The notes: generated from the letters alone by a model not told the origin. DNA of 64,000 bases from Flaccisagitta enflata (GCA_965153355.1 OZ231127.1:30752001-30816000); one strand, 5' to 3'; positions 15,182 to 25,954 are shown, counted from the stretch's first letter. Translations and numbers: made by a program.

Positions 15182-18100
15182 GTACATGATTAAAAAGCTA
15201 TGTATGAATGTAAGAGGGATTTTTACCCTCATTGACATTGTTCAAGTTTTAGGATTTTTTGTGTGTGTTGAAAAGGACATACCTTGTCAGAATTTGCAAT
15301 TATCTTTTATGAAAAACAAGTCCTACACTTTAAGTCTCGTGAGCTTAATCATATCGCAAATATCCAGTTTGATTAAAAAGAATTTCTGATATTCAAGACT
15401 AAAAACACTTTTGACGGTTTTTTCTCTGGGTACCATTGTCCATATACTGCCTTTTGTCATTTGTCTATGATGGAAAAAGAGTATTCACATGGGAATCACA
15501 TATGGTTGTCATTGAACAAACAGTCATTTGTCTATGTTATCAAATGTGATTTGAATAACAGGGTATCCTGGACTGAAGGAAGGCAGACAGGACGGTTGGA
15601 CGGACCGGATGGACGGACGGATGGACGGACGGATGGATGAACGGACGGACGGACGGACGGACAGATTCCCTCTGTTTTCTACAGGACTTCGTCCCCTTTG
15701 GGGCCGATGCCCTGCTCAACCTCAACCTTAATCAAATACTACTCAAGCAGGGCACGGGTACCGCTGACCACTTACTGCCTTTGGGCTGCTATTAACACTT
15801 ATAAGACAAATCACTCATAATACTTTTGAACATTAAAAACGCTTTTTTAACCCTTTTTGGGCAGCGGCCGTCTCAGGCTTGAAATCTGCCCTCTCAAGCC
15901 TAAAATCTGTCCTCTCAGGGTTGAAATTTGCCTTCTCAGGCCTTGAATCTGCCCTCTTAGGCCTGAAATTTGCCCTTTCAGGCCTGAAACCTGTCCTCTG
16001 AGGCCTATAATCTGCCCTCCCAGGCCTGAAATCTGCCCTCTCAGATGTAAAGCCTGAGAGGGCAGATTTCAGGCCTGAGAGGGCAGATTTTAGGCCTGAG
16101 AGGACAGATTTCAGGCTTGAGAGGGCCTGGGGTGGGGGGGCGGACGGACGCACGGACAGACGAACAAACAAATGAAAGTCCCCTGTGTTCTACAGGACTT
16201 CGTCCCCTTTGGGGCCGCTGCCCTGCCTCTCATTCCGATTTACAACTATGCAAAGCAGGGCAACGGGTATCGCTGACCACGTATTGCCCTTGGGCGACCT
16301 GTTGATACAGTGGAACCCCGCCTCCATAACAACGCATTTAAAGGTGTTCCGCCTTTAAAGAACACAATGCTGAAGTCCCAAAATTACAGTATGATTTTTT
16401 TTTCTAATGAGACAAAAGATGACGGCATAACTTGAGAACCAATCGAGGTACTCAAATTCTGAAAAGAGCGCCTAAAAGAGTATGTTTTGGCATTTATTCA
16501 TGCCAAATTTTAGCATTGAACTGTAGTATTGGATTGGGTCTCAACTAGTTAAGCCTCAATCTCTTTTTGATGTCAAAATAACTTTTTTTTGACTATGGCA
16601 GAAGTTTTTCAGTGTTTTACATCCAAGCAATGACTAAAAAACAAAGCACAATCCATGACCTTTTGAAGCTCTGCGAAAGATCTTTTAAATGAGACCTTGC
16701 TGAATGTCCTAGCTCTATCCATTTAGAAATGGCATTAGGATGAAGACATGCAGTTGATAACTTGGAAATTCACTTCGTGATTTTCATGGGTTATCTTTAT
16801 TCTAACATAAAAATCAAACGCATTTAGTTAGAGATTTGTTCTTGGTGTCAAATTAAAGTAAATTTGAAGCTCTTTAATATCCTCATGGATAACGATTAGC
16901 TAAGACAATCCTGAGCTGCATCATTAACAAAAACGGAACGACTAAAATTGCTCATTGGAAAAAAATTGAAATGAGCACTTTTTTCAATCAGCGATTTTTT
17001 TCTTCAAACCTTTGCCATTTCTAAACGAATAAAGCTACGATTACCAGCAACGTCGCATTTGGAAGTTTTTTTTCTCAGCTTTCAAATGATCATAGATTTT
17101 CTTTTGTTCAGGTCCGTAGTTAAGCAGAAATTAGCAAAACAAAGTGTTCGCTTTTTTTTTCTTTGCCATAGGAGCAGGAAGAAATTGATATCTTTACTTC
17201 AAAAAGTTCAAATGTAAATTGAAGCTAAACTAGGAGAGACCGTTTTATAGAGATGCGAGGACGCATCTAAAAATGGAAAGTTTGGCTGTCTTCAGCATGA
17301 AAAAAATATTTCCGCAGATAGCTGAAAATTTTGCACAGCATCTTTGATTTCGAAGCTAAGACCTAAGACTTTCAACTGTTAAGACACGGTTCTTTTGAAC
17401 AGCCAGTTTTTCATGACAGGCCTGTATATTGTTCTGTATTCCCCCCCCCTGGTGGGGGGGGGGGGAAAATAATCAAAGGGTTTGGAGAAAGGGAAGGAAG
17501 AGGAAGGAGGAAAAAAAGAAAAAAAAAAGAAAATTTGAGGAGAATAAAACTTTAAGCAGTAAAAAATCATAAAACATGATAAGTAATACACAATTTAACA
17601 CTACCCTGTGTTCAATCTCAAAGTGGGAAAAGTAAAAAGCTTACATTCCTAAATGCAACTAGTCACTGATTTCAAATTATTTTTCTCTTGTGTATTATGT
17701 TTGACGTTTTTTGTATAAAAATTTCATTGGTCTAGCCTTGATAGTTTGTCCACAACATCAATTTTAAGTTAAACAAGTGTATGAAGTTTGAGCTAAAAAA
17801 CTCTTCTTTTAATCATGATTTTTTTTCTTAAAATCGCTCTAATTGCTAAACGGTTTGAGCTACCAATGCCAGATTGGTCTCAAATAAAGTATAATTTGAA
17901 AATGTTCACATCTGGTTATCAAGCTGTTTGAGATTTACAGGCAAAATATTGAAAAATGGTGTTGATAAAAACATGAGTTTTTGAGCCTCAACTGTGAATA
18001 CTTGTTTTACTTCAAATTGATGTTGTGGACAAACTATTTAAGCTAGACCAATGAAATTTGTACACAAAAAACGTCAAATGTAATACTACAAGAGAAAAAT

Positions 18101-21100
18101 AGTTTGAATTCACTGACCAAGTGCGTTTAGAAATGTAGGCTTTTTACTTTTCCCACTTTGAGATTGAACACCCTGTATTTAAACCTTAAACACACTGTTT
18201 TATTGCTTTATGGGTAAGAAAATTATAGATTTTGTAACGCGACGCGACGCGTTGCGGGGAAGAAAATCAAAGGCAGGGGGGGGGGGGAAACTAATCAAAG
18301 ATTATAGAACTATATACACCCCTGTTTCATGATATAGATAAATCGATCAGACACTTTCACTGAGCTGCCCAGAACATGTGGATGTGTATCTTTATCGAGA
18401 ATTTGCTTGGAAACCATACAGGGATGACTTAAATAGTGTAAAAGATATCAATATGAGGGTAAAAATACAACTTTTTCTGGAGAAAATTTTCTTTTCTCAA
18501 TGAACTATTCCCTCTCTTTTTCTCTGTGTGTTGATTGCAAAACGTTCTCCTACCACAATCTGGGTTTTAAGAGCACATTGATGTTTTTGCCGCTCAGAAT
18601 CAATAGTGGAAAGCAATACTGTAAGGGAAAATCTTAACTATAAAGCTAAAATGTATCTGACAAAATTATCGTGCGATCACGCCGAGCGTGTCTTAAGGCT
18701 ATCGTTGCTTCAAAATGAAGTTACCCTGAAATTCTTTTTTCTTTTTTAAAATGTCAAATACTAGTGTAAGAAACCCCATCAAAAAATTTCAGAAAATTAA
18801 AAAAAAACAAATATAAGCAATTTTTCAGACGCTCGCTAGCCTGACTGGGGCAACGGAGGAAGCTGAAATTTTTACTGAAGATAGACAAGACATGTGGCCA
18901 GGGTAGACCTGTAAAAAAAATTTAGATTTTGTTATTTTACATACAATAAATCCAAGAAGAAATTTATAAAATGTAACCAAATGGAGGCTAGTAGCTTTTT
19001 TGGGAATTTGTTCCAGGTCTACCCTGGCCACATGTCTTATCTATCTTCAGTAAAAATTTCAGCTTCCTACGTTGCCCCAGTCAGGCTAGCGAACGTCTAG
19101 AAAATTACCATCATTTTGTCATTCATTAAAGTGAAAATCAAAAGAAAATACACTGTAAAGATACAATTTATGAACGATTTTTTTCATCAACTCTTTTGTA
19201 GCCTCCCTAACTGTTAGTTTTAAAGCACAAATTCATGAAAGCAGTCAGCGTCTGTGGCTAGTGAGTAGATTGCCTGATATGAGCACTGTGATATTGCGCA
19301 AGGTGAGAATAGAAATTAATTTCTTGAAACATTGACATTAGAAGAGGAATTTGTGATTAAGGAAGGACAGACGGCCCCCTTTAGTCTGTTGTTCATACCC
19401 TGAACTGATATATCAATAATTTTCATTTTTTCCCCCTTACTTAACAAAAGCATTCTAGATTTTATTTTTGCTTTGTAATTCGGGTCAGGCCAGTGCCATA
19501 CAGTCGAAAATTGAAAGAGAGTCCCTCAGTACGCATATTAGTCCAATCATCATGAAAACAGATTTTTAATTTGTCGCCTATCTTGAGGAAATGTAAGCCT
19601 TAAGGTATCCAAAGGGTACAGCTTTCTAATTCGTAACCGACATATTAAACATAATACATATCAATACATAAATCCATCACAGCTCATGTGGAACAGCAAC
19701 AAAGAGGTTATAACGAGATTGTCAGCGTCATCATAGACAAACTGGACGAGAAGAAGCAAAGTCACATCAAGGAAAGTGTTGCCCGCCTATCTCAACGCCT
19801 GGATACCATTGAAGATCTCATTAGTTCGCGCTTCGATCATGTTTCAGACGGTGTGTTCAATGTTGTTTTCTCCATATTCAACATGTTTCATCACATTTGG
19901 CCTCCGATGAGTCTCGCTGAAAAGAATTAACTATGCAGAAGGATAGTCTCTTAGGTTGACTTTTGCAGAATAGGTGTATTGTATCATCAGTTTCATTGCC
20001 ATTGATTCCTCAGGTTTTTTCAATACCTGTCCAGTGTCCATCTTCCATCAATTATTGTCACAACAACACTCTAAGAAGAACCATGAAAAGTTTACTTTTA
20101 GTAGCCAAAGTGATAGGAAATTCCAACGCTTTTAGCAAAAGGTATCAGCTGTGACAATGATTGTTGAACAGGTTTAGCAAGGCAACCGATCAAATTTATT
20201 CTCTTTTTTCTTTTCAGCAATGAAAATCATTTTTCTTTCGACACTCGGATATGAATTTTCTGGAGTCGGATATCCAGGCGAACTTGTCAAAGTCTTCACG
20301 AAAGCTGAGACTTGGCACGATGCGCGGGAGATCTGCCGATTGGAAGGTGGTGATCTCGTGAAAGTCAGCGATAAAATCAATAAATGGATTTCTAGACAAG
20401 ACATGGATTTGGGAAGTCTTTGGATAGGGGCTACTGATGAGGTATGCCCAAGAGAGAGAGAGTGTCATGAAGGCAGATGTAATATCTCATAAATCAAGGG
20501 ATCGCGAATGAACGGACAAAACCTCCTATAACTTATAAGACCTCTTACAGGGTCATCAATCTCAACTAAAAACAACCACTGAGCTATTGTGCCTCGATGC
20601 TTCATTTTCAAAATATGAAAAAGATTTTCTCTTTTCATACTATGCTTGATTTCTTTGTGTCAAAATTTCATTGGTTTAGGTTATAACATTTGTCAACCAC
20701 AAAAATCTTAAGTATCTACAGTATCTACACTATCTACAGTATCTTTAGTGAAATGTTGCTTACAAGAGGGTCTTCCTTTCAAATACTCTTTTTTTTATAT
20801 GGTTTGAGCTACAAATGCCAGATTAGTCTCAACTTAAAGATAACTCGGTCTTATTTTAAATTTTTCTCCAGATTGGTAAATCAATTGGCATCTTGAGTAA
20901 AATTCATACCCTTGAAATCAATTTTTTGAATCAAATCATTTTGATTTATAATTTTTACAAATAAAAGAGTAAAAAAGATAAGTTTGAAATAGTTTCCTCC
21001 CTTTGGGCCGTTAAAACTGAATCAACATTGCAGCAAGCTTCAGATCTCTTAAACAAGGGTTTGCAGAGTCTAAACTATACCATCATAATTTCTTTCAGGA

Positions 21101-21858
21101 ATGGATTTTTTTAATTTGAAAGTAAACCAAATCCCCAGCTTTTATATTGAAATGTGAGTTTTTCTGAAATCGTCAATGATTATCTTTCATTTGAGATAAA
21201 TCTGCCATCTGTAGCTGTAGCCATTTTGAATTGAGAGCAACTCAAAGGAGAACTGCAATACTGCATTGTTACTATCTGGAGAGTATGGACGTAAGCTTTA
21301 TAACAATAACTCTGGTGAATGACAAATCTAAATGAAAATCAGTGAAGTCCTGAAATTTTTTTAAATTTCGGATCTAAGGCCGCAAGCCGCATTTGTCTAA
21401 CAAAGGCCGTTTAGAAATGACAAGCCAGACACCTATAGATTACAAAATATGGACCTTAACCAGGTTGTTGGCAGGGGGCAAATCTTGCCAAATCACAGAT
21501 GCAACTGAAAGAAAAACATTTCCTACGTTGGACAGAAAATAACATGTAATTTACTTCCTCGAGCTTACTTTGAAAAAAAAAAACTGGCGGTCATTGACTA
21601 AAATTCTAAGAATTCAAAGTCTTTCTTTCGTTCTTTCAATCGTCCTCCTACGTTTTTCAGAAAAATGAAGGAAAATTCTTTTGGACGGATGGAGCTCCAG
21701 TTAAGTCAGATAACTGGTATCCGGGGGAGCCAAGTAATTGCAGTGGAGGTCAAAATTGCGTAGCCGTCAACTGGAGGCAACCGGGAAAATGGAATGATGA
21801 CATCTGTGAACTGAAGAAAAGTTTCGTTTGTCAAATTGACCTGGACAAATTCCATTGA
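15115..21858 (+). CDS. Secreted C-type lectin, four exons
   Basis: I assembled this spliced gene from the sequence: exons 15115-15181, 19683-19850, 20218-20441 and 21661-21858, with GT-AG introns of phase 1, 1 and 0, giving 218 residues and a TGA stop. Residues 1-22 are a signal peptide. Residues 32-78 are a charged amphipathic helix that looks like an oligomerising coiled-coil neck. Residues about 90-212 are a C-type lectin domain: WHDAREIC (111-118), GGDLV, WIGATDE (147-153), FFWTDG, EPS (176-178) and WND (197-199). The four core cysteines are C118, C186, C202 and C210, with an extra C180. The N-terminal extra cysteine pair of long-form domains is absent. EPS and WND occupy the calcium and sugar site; in known lectins EPN there favours mannose-type and QPD galactose-type sugars, so the specificity of EPS is open. 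By family, a role in sugar recognition, defence or adhesion is expected. The first intron (4.5 kb) is packed with mobile elements. Confidence 0.87.
15590..15790 (+). repeat. CGGA tract plus family B hairpin repeat, in lectin intron 1
   Basis: A GGACGGACGGATGG tract (to 15661) leads into TTCGTCCCCTTTGGGGCC, then the stem TGCCCTGC (15708-15715) pairing with GCAGGGCA (15747-15754) around a 31-nt loop, then CGGGTACCGCTGACCA. Confidence 0.8.
15880..16126. repeat. Palindromic 21-nt minisatellite in lectin intron 1
   Basis: Units of GGCCTGAAATCTGCCCTCTCA run from about 15880 to 16045, then the same unit continues in the opposite orientation to 16126. The last four units could fold back on the preceding ones. 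Family B repeats lie on both sides. Confidence 0.85.
16136..16310 (+). repeat. CGGA tract plus family B hairpin repeat
   Basis: Same layout as the copy at 15590: CGGACGGACG tract, TTCGTCCCCTTTGGGGCC, stem TGCCCTGC (16219-16226) with GCAGGGCA (16255-16262), then ACGGGTATCGCTGACCA. The loop sequence differs completely from the first copy. Confidence 0.8.
16308..17240. other. Intron 1 stretch with pogo-like terminus and dispersed-repeat homology
   Basis: CAGTGGAACCCCGCCTCC at about 16310 resembles a pogo/Tigger-type end. 16670-16745 (AGATCTTTTAAATGAG... CATTTAGAAATGGCAT) resembles 51410-51485 inside another element. Probably decayed transposon sequence. Confidence 0.4.
17245..17275 (-). repeat. 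Family A stem-loop fragment in lectin intron 1
   Basis: AGATGCGAGGACGCATCT at 17251-17268 (7-bp stem) with the flank TTTTATAG before it and AAAAATGG after it. The rest of the family A body is missing. Confidence 0.65.
17417..18324. mobile_element. hAT-type element with nested mariner-like element
   Basis: The ends are CAGGCCTGTATATTG and TATATACACCCCTG (approximate inverted repeat), and the 8-bp target duplication TTTCATGA is exact at 17409-17416 and 18325-18332. Without the nested insertion the element is only about 334 bp, so it is non-autonomous. Partial relatives occur at 44275-44474 and, inverted, at 36187-36290. Confidence 0.82.
17604..18175. mobile_element. Tc1/mariner-like foldback element (572 bp) inserted in the hAT element
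   Basis: Long inverted arms (about 17604-17765 and 17998-18175) share GTTCAATCTCAAAGTGGGAA. It is flanked by TA on both sides (17602-17603, 18176-18177). The related sequence at 44327-44345 reads through TTTAACACTATTAACAC without it, giving the empty site. Confidence 0.8.
18826..19100. mobile_element. Foldback element in lectin intron 1
   Basis: Arms of about 87 bp (18826-18912 and 19014-19100) are near-perfect inverted copies, containing GCTAGCCTGACTGGGGCAAC and GGCCAGGGTAGACCTG, around a loop of about 101 bp. A target duplication is not clear. Confidence 0.75.
19101..19682. other. 3' part of lectin intron 1
   Basis: AT-rich, no element boundaries seen. It ends at the exon 2 acceptor. Confidence 0.5.
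19683..19850 (+). CDS. Lectin exon 2 (coiled-coil neck)
   Basis: The acceptor is CACAG at 19678-19682 and the donor is GTGTGT at 19851. It encodes residues 23-78: Q-rich, then heptad-like with Ile, Leu and Val spaced 3-4 residues apart (I35, V38, L43, I51, V55, L58, L62, I65, L68) and many Lys, Glu and Arg. This fits a trimerising or dimerising neck as in collectin-type lectins. Reading past the donor gives an unrelated tail and a stop at 19930, which could be an intron-retention product but more likely is intron. Confidence 0.8.
20218..20441 (+). CDS. Lectin exon 3 (first half of CTLD)
   Basis: The acceptor follows a polypyrimidine tract (ctcttttttcttttcag) and the donor GTATGC begins at 20442. 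Residues 79-153 include KVFTKAETWHDAREICRLEG, the WI..Q helix and WIGATDE, all standard lectin-domain positions. The exon ends exactly between codons (phase 0), where CTLD genes often have an intron. Confidence 0.85.
20442..21660. other. Lectin intron 3 with mariner-like remnants
   Basis: AAAATTTCATTGGTTTAGG near 20660 resembles the inner arm of the element at 17604-18175, so part of this intron is probably an old relative. No other exon is seen. Confidence 0.4.
21661..21858 (+). CDS. Lectin exon 4 (Ca/sugar-binding half of CTLD)
   Basis: The acceptor TTTTTCAG ends at 21660. Residues 154-218 carry EGKFFWTDG, NWYPGEPSNC, QNCVAVNW, KWNDDICE and SFVCQ, ending with TGA at 21856-21858. I saw no canonical AATAAA in the 360 bp between the stop and the next transposon. 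Confidence 0.87.
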   Translation, partial: KNEGKFFWTDGAPVKSDNWYPGEPSNCSGGQNCVAVNWRQPGKWNDDICELKKSFVCQIDLDKFH

Positions 21859-22223
21859 TCATTTCATTTTATTTATTTTCTCCTAATGAAGCTGTTTCTC
21901 TTAGCATGCATGTGAAGGCAGCATTTAGTTCCCGTGGACAAAGCGAGCCTTGTGTGTTCTGCGTCGACATAGTATGATTCATGATAACAATTAACAACTC
22001 TAAAAGAGAGTTATATGGTAAAATAATCATCTCAAAACAGAATCACTGAGTCGCAGGTTTAAAATACTTTAGCAAAAATTGACATTCTCTAAACATTGAT
22101 AAATTTCATATTATTTTATATAAACTTTCTGAATTTTACGGTTTTTCATTTTAGTCAAGTATTCCTTGGCTAAAAAGTAGTTGTGAGTTGTGACTTTCAA
22201 TGATTTTTTTTCGAGAAATAATA

Positions 22224-23071
22224 CAGTTAAGCTTCACTAGAAGGCATCTCAAGGGACTGGTTGATTTCATGCCTTCTAGGCGAGGTGCCTTATAGCCGAG
22301 CATGTATATTTCTGCACAAATAAGCAATCAAATTGACATAGATGGATGCTTGGAAGTTGCAACAAAAAGAATTTGGATTTTCATTTAGTTTCTGCAAAAA
22401 AGTAAACTGTCTTACCATTATCATTTTTCATTTACCAGCTCGCCACCTGACTTACCATGAATGAGACTTGAAAAGTGACTGCAGTGCTCAAAAGATATCC
22501 ATGGACAGAGTTATCACTTTCATTTATTTGGAAACTAGCATGGTAGCAACCAGTCTTAGACCTATTTCTTTTAACTCATAAAGTGGCAAAAAATCCATTC
22601 ACACACTAGCATGGCATCATTGATCTTTTATTGGCATGGATTTATCGGCAAATCGAGTTTTCACTCTTCTTCTTCATCATCTTCCTCCTCTCTCATTCAT
22701 TTCCCCCTAGCTTCCCGTTTCTTTCACTTCCTCTTCATCATAATCATCGGTGCTCTTCTACATCATCGGTTTACCTCCTCATCGTCATTGGTATTCCTCT
22801 TCATCGCTCTCATCGGCGTCTCTTCCACCCTTAGCTTATCCACCTGCTCATCTTAACAACACTCTGTTTGTCAGATGCCTTCTAAGCGAGCAAATTATCC
22901 ACCAAAAACTCCATTTTTTATGCGCTATAGTGAAATTTGCCTAATGGGCGAGTGCCTTATATGCGGGGCTTATTATCAAAGAAATAAAGAGAGAAAAGTT
23001 GGGACTTCTCAAATCATACCTTGATGCGAGGGATGCCTTATTAGCGGGTGCGCTCTAGTGAAGCTTGACTG
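22224..23071. mobile_element. Mariner/pogo-type non-autonomous element, intact copy (848 bp)
   Basis: The ends CAGTTAAGCTTCACTAGA and TCTAGTGAAGCTTGACTG are inverted repeats with one mismatch, flanked by TA on both sides. The interior has TCTTCATCATCTTCCTCC-like low complexity. A 73-81 codon frame here also occurs in the second copy but resembles no transposase. Confidence 0.88.
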
Positions 23072-23262
23072 TATATGATACAATTTTGTTCTAAAAGCTC
23101 CTTATGGTACTTTCTGATATCAACATCATTCGAATGTTATAAGAATTACCGTTTATCCTACGGATCATAGATTAGAAAAATACTGTTGGGGTGGACACGG
23201 TGGGCCGGGTCAAAAAAGAAAATCTTAGAAAATGCCTTATAAGCGCTGACATAACATTACAA

Positions 23263-24405
23263 TCAGTATTTCATTAAGATAGGTTGGCCAGAAACATGTT
23301 TTTTAGTGTCTTTATTCTGAGTAGCTATAAAGCTTATTTTTGCACGTCCTGTTGAAGTCAGATATAATGTGTAAGGTGCCACAACAACATCTCTGCAATA
23401 ACCATTTGAAACAGATCGAAACACGGGCGAAGTTGCGACGTAAATAAAAAGAGTTGTGGCCGGATCACAAATGGTCGTCATTTGAGACCACATGATAGCA
23501 TCCATCGTCGGCAGCAAATGATATTTTTCAAGGACATGGAGAACGGTGCTCAAAATAAAACCACAATATAAAATCGTCGCCTCGAATAAAATCATTTTCT
23601 GGAAATTATCCTGCACGTTGCGGGTTGGACGTGACATGTGACGCAGCATGTGACACGACATGTGACATGACATGGCCCTCTTGTGCAGACATAGTTTCAA
23701 ACAGATGTAACCAATTAAAACAGTCATAACTACAAGGAACATAACAAAATACACCATCCAGATTATGTAACTGTAAGTGTCAAAGGCCTCGAAGTTCTCG
23801 ATATGCATCTCGCTTATCGTTACTTCGTAAAAAAGCGGAAGACAACCAATCACTGAGAAAATACACAATTCCATCAGCGACTTAGGCAAAGTTCTTTTTC
23901 GAAAACTAATCGAATTTTTAGCGCCTACTGTCAACGCGCCCATAAACATGAGATACAGTCTGATTCCTCGGTTAATGCATATTGACCAGATTGCAGCTTG
24001 GCCGGGTATGATTAGTATCTTCCAATGAGGATAGATTGAGCAGAAGTCGAGGCACCAATGCATCACAACACCCGAAGCGTAGGCAGCGCCTATTGCCACC
24101 TCAGAAAATGCTAAGGCGAGAAAGGCGTATGTTGACGAAGTTGTTCTCCGTCTACTCACGTCGAAAATTATGATGACGACGATGACGTTAAACAGGATAC
24201 ATGAAAATGAAAGGAAGGCGGTGAGCGGATGGCTATATTCTACAAGAACCGGTTCGCAATCTATTTCATAGTCATAGTCAATGGTCGGAGCATACAACGA
24301 GTTGTCACTCTTGAAAAATTCCAGTGATTTGTTATTTTCAAACAGTTTCAATGATTTGTTTTTCTCGAATTGTTCCATCGATGTTTTATTTTCGAGAGAG
24401 GACAT
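23263..24405 (-). CDS. Rhodopsin-type G-protein-coupled receptor, single exon
   Basis: An intronless frame of 380 residues on the minus strand. The frame continues 33 codons upstream but without an ATG; the ATG at 24405 starts MSSLENKTS and is the chosen start. Seven hydrophobic segments are visible at about 57-82, 91-113, 129-157, 177-195, 211-238, 271-292 and 304-326. The last holds D314-P315 and I321-Y322, in the place of the NSxxNFxIY or NPxxY motif of class A receptors, followed by SPVFR as in FMRFamide-receptor-like peptide receptors. A typical DRY motif after helix 3 is not seen. The outside N-terminus has sequons N6, N16 and N25 set in a small NKSL repeat. The third inner loop (about 245-258) has a CHM repeat. 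The ligand is unknown; a neuropeptide is an inference from family likeness. The gene converges on the lectin and a mariner-type element lies just beyond its stop. Confidence 0.72.
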   Translation of the reverse strand: MSSLENKTSMEQFEKNKSLKLFENNKSLEFFKSDNSLYAPTIDYDYEIDCEPVLVEYSHPLTAFLSFSCILFNVIVVIIIFDVSRRRTTSSTYAFLALAFSEVAIGAAYASGVVMHWCLDFCSIYPHWKILIIPGQAAIWSICINRGIRLYLMFMGALTVGAKNSISFRKRTLPKSLMELCIFSVIGCLPLFYEVTISEMHIENFEAFDTYSYIIWMVYFVMFLVVMTVLIGYICLKLCLHKRAMSCHMSCHMLRHMSRPTRNVQDNFQKMILFEATILYCGFILSTVLHVLEKYHLLPTMDAIMWSQMTTICDPATTLFIYVATSPVFRSVSNGYCRDVVVAPYTLYLTSTGRAKISFIATQNKDTKKHVSGQPILMKY

Positions 24406-24710
24406 GCTTCTTCTTGAGACAGTTGCACCGCACTGACGAAAAATATGGCGGCGCGATTTCAGGTGCACATTGGCAAAGACCCAGTTAGAAATGCGCGCGA
24501 ACAAATAAGCGGGATGTCAGCGGATATTGTCTTTACTTATATTATCTTTTACTTTTTTTCGACTTTTTATCTCTGTCGCGTGAGTTGATTTTTTTTGTCT
24601 GCCAGAATTCTAGAATTAGCTCGTTCACATCCTCGCGTCTCAAATCAAGGCCCAGGGTTTGTCCATTCTTCTTCTGTAAGCTTGTCGTTTTGTAGGATTT
24701 GTTTTTTAAG
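24406..24710. other. Upstream region of the GPCR
   Basis: This region should hold the GPCR promoter on the minus strand. The frame stays open without an ATG to 24504. No TATA box is obvious. Confidence 0.4.
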
Positions 24711-24860
24711 AAGGCCGGATACACGGCAATCCAGTCGCGGATGGTTGGGCAGGAGCAGTAATGCAAAAAACGATTGGAATTCAAAAATGTGATGGACGGA
24801 CCTACCGACCGACCTACCGACCGACACGGCAAGGTGTAGAGTCGCGTGTCCGCGACTAAA
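24711..24860 (-). repeat. Family A structured repeat, complete short form (150 bp)
   Basis: On the minus strand: stem-loop AGTCGCGGACACGCGACT (24840-24857), CTACACCTTGCCGTGTCGGT, GGTAGGTCGG tract, CACATTTTTGA, a CTGCTCCTGCCCAACC box, CCGCGACTGGATTGCCGTG and TATCCGGCCTT. This gives a good type sequence for the short form. Confidence 0.88.
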
Positions 24861-25954
24861 AAGACCAAGAAGGCTTTTTTCAAGAAAACCAAGAAGGCCA
24901 ATAACTGAATAAGTGTGTTTGCGCGAGTGACCAACGGATGCGCCAAGATACAGATCTGTGGCACACATAAAAACAAGCGTTTCTTTTTTTTTAACCGATT
25001 TCATGTTTTGATAGATGTGGATATCATTAAACTGGCACTATGACATGAGAAATTAAAACATGTTAGCCGGCATTATCGAGGATTCATCGTTGTGTTACCA
25101 TCTACTGTCAAATCACGCCTGCTGGCTGTTGCATAAACATTAGTCAACTCAACATGCAGAGAACATTAGCCAACTGCCACCCCACAAAGGGGCCCATGAA
25201 TTCTGCCTTTCATCGTTCAGATGGGAAGACCTCTGTTTACAAGTGTGTTAAATTATGCGTCAGTTAAGAAAGATATCGATTGGAAGGTAGGTAGCAGTAG
25301 CAGAGTTTGGCGATAAAGGATGGTAGACCCTACCAGAACCGCTACGGTAGAATGATATGGCTTTCAGGGTTCTGACACCTACAACCTTTTAATGCCCACC
25401 CTGTTAAGCAGGTTCGTTGGAAATACTTGGAATGTAGGTAGGAAATGCGATCCTCACCCGCAAAACTGCCCTTGATCACCCGCATTACTGCCCCTGCCAA
25501 ACCTCATTACTACTCATGCCCATGTTACTTTCATGCCCTTCCACAAGCAACTACTTATTGGTCCGGCCTTGTTCAAATCTCAATCTAAATCATCACTGAG
25601 TTCGCATCAATTGGCATTGTTTATTTAAACATCATCACGATTCTTTATTTCTAACTGTCATTAAATGCACTGATAAAAGCTTGCACATTTACGTCAACAG
25701 ACGAGAAATCAGTAGGCGGAGAATGAAGATAATGGTACACTCAACTCCTTAGTTACCAAATTTTCTTCGATTAATTTATTTTAAGGCATGACTCACGTCT
25801 TCCGGAGAGGCGTCAATGAAATAGTATGATAGTCATAAACATCAGTTAATGACAGAGTTCAACCTTGTAGCAACTTTTATAGAGATGCGAGGGTGCATCT
25901 TATAATGGTTAGGGGTGTCTTCTGAGTGTGTGGGAGTGTGTTTGACTTATTTTT
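24861..25954. other. Spacer with family A fragments
   Basis: 25450-25575 holds ATTACTGCCCCTGCC and GGTCCGGCCTTGTTC, a decayed family A tail. A lone stem-loop AGATGCGAGGGTGCATCT sits at 25883-25900. Confidence 0.5.

Noticed and set aside
22611-22944. Small Ser/Phe-rich frames that are repeated at 29745-30078
   Set aside because: They lie inside a non-autonomous transposon and repeat only because the transposon is present twice; no transposase motif is visible.
24406-24504. 33-residue N-terminal extension of the GPCR frame
   Set aside because: There is no ATG in it; the frame opens with TTG. The ATG at 24405 gives a sensible glycosylated N-terminus.
24711-24860. Family A as a classical Helitron
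   Set aside because: The hairpin overlaps the CTAA instead of lying some bases before it, and the flanks are not consistently A and T. Kept only as a weak hypothesis.
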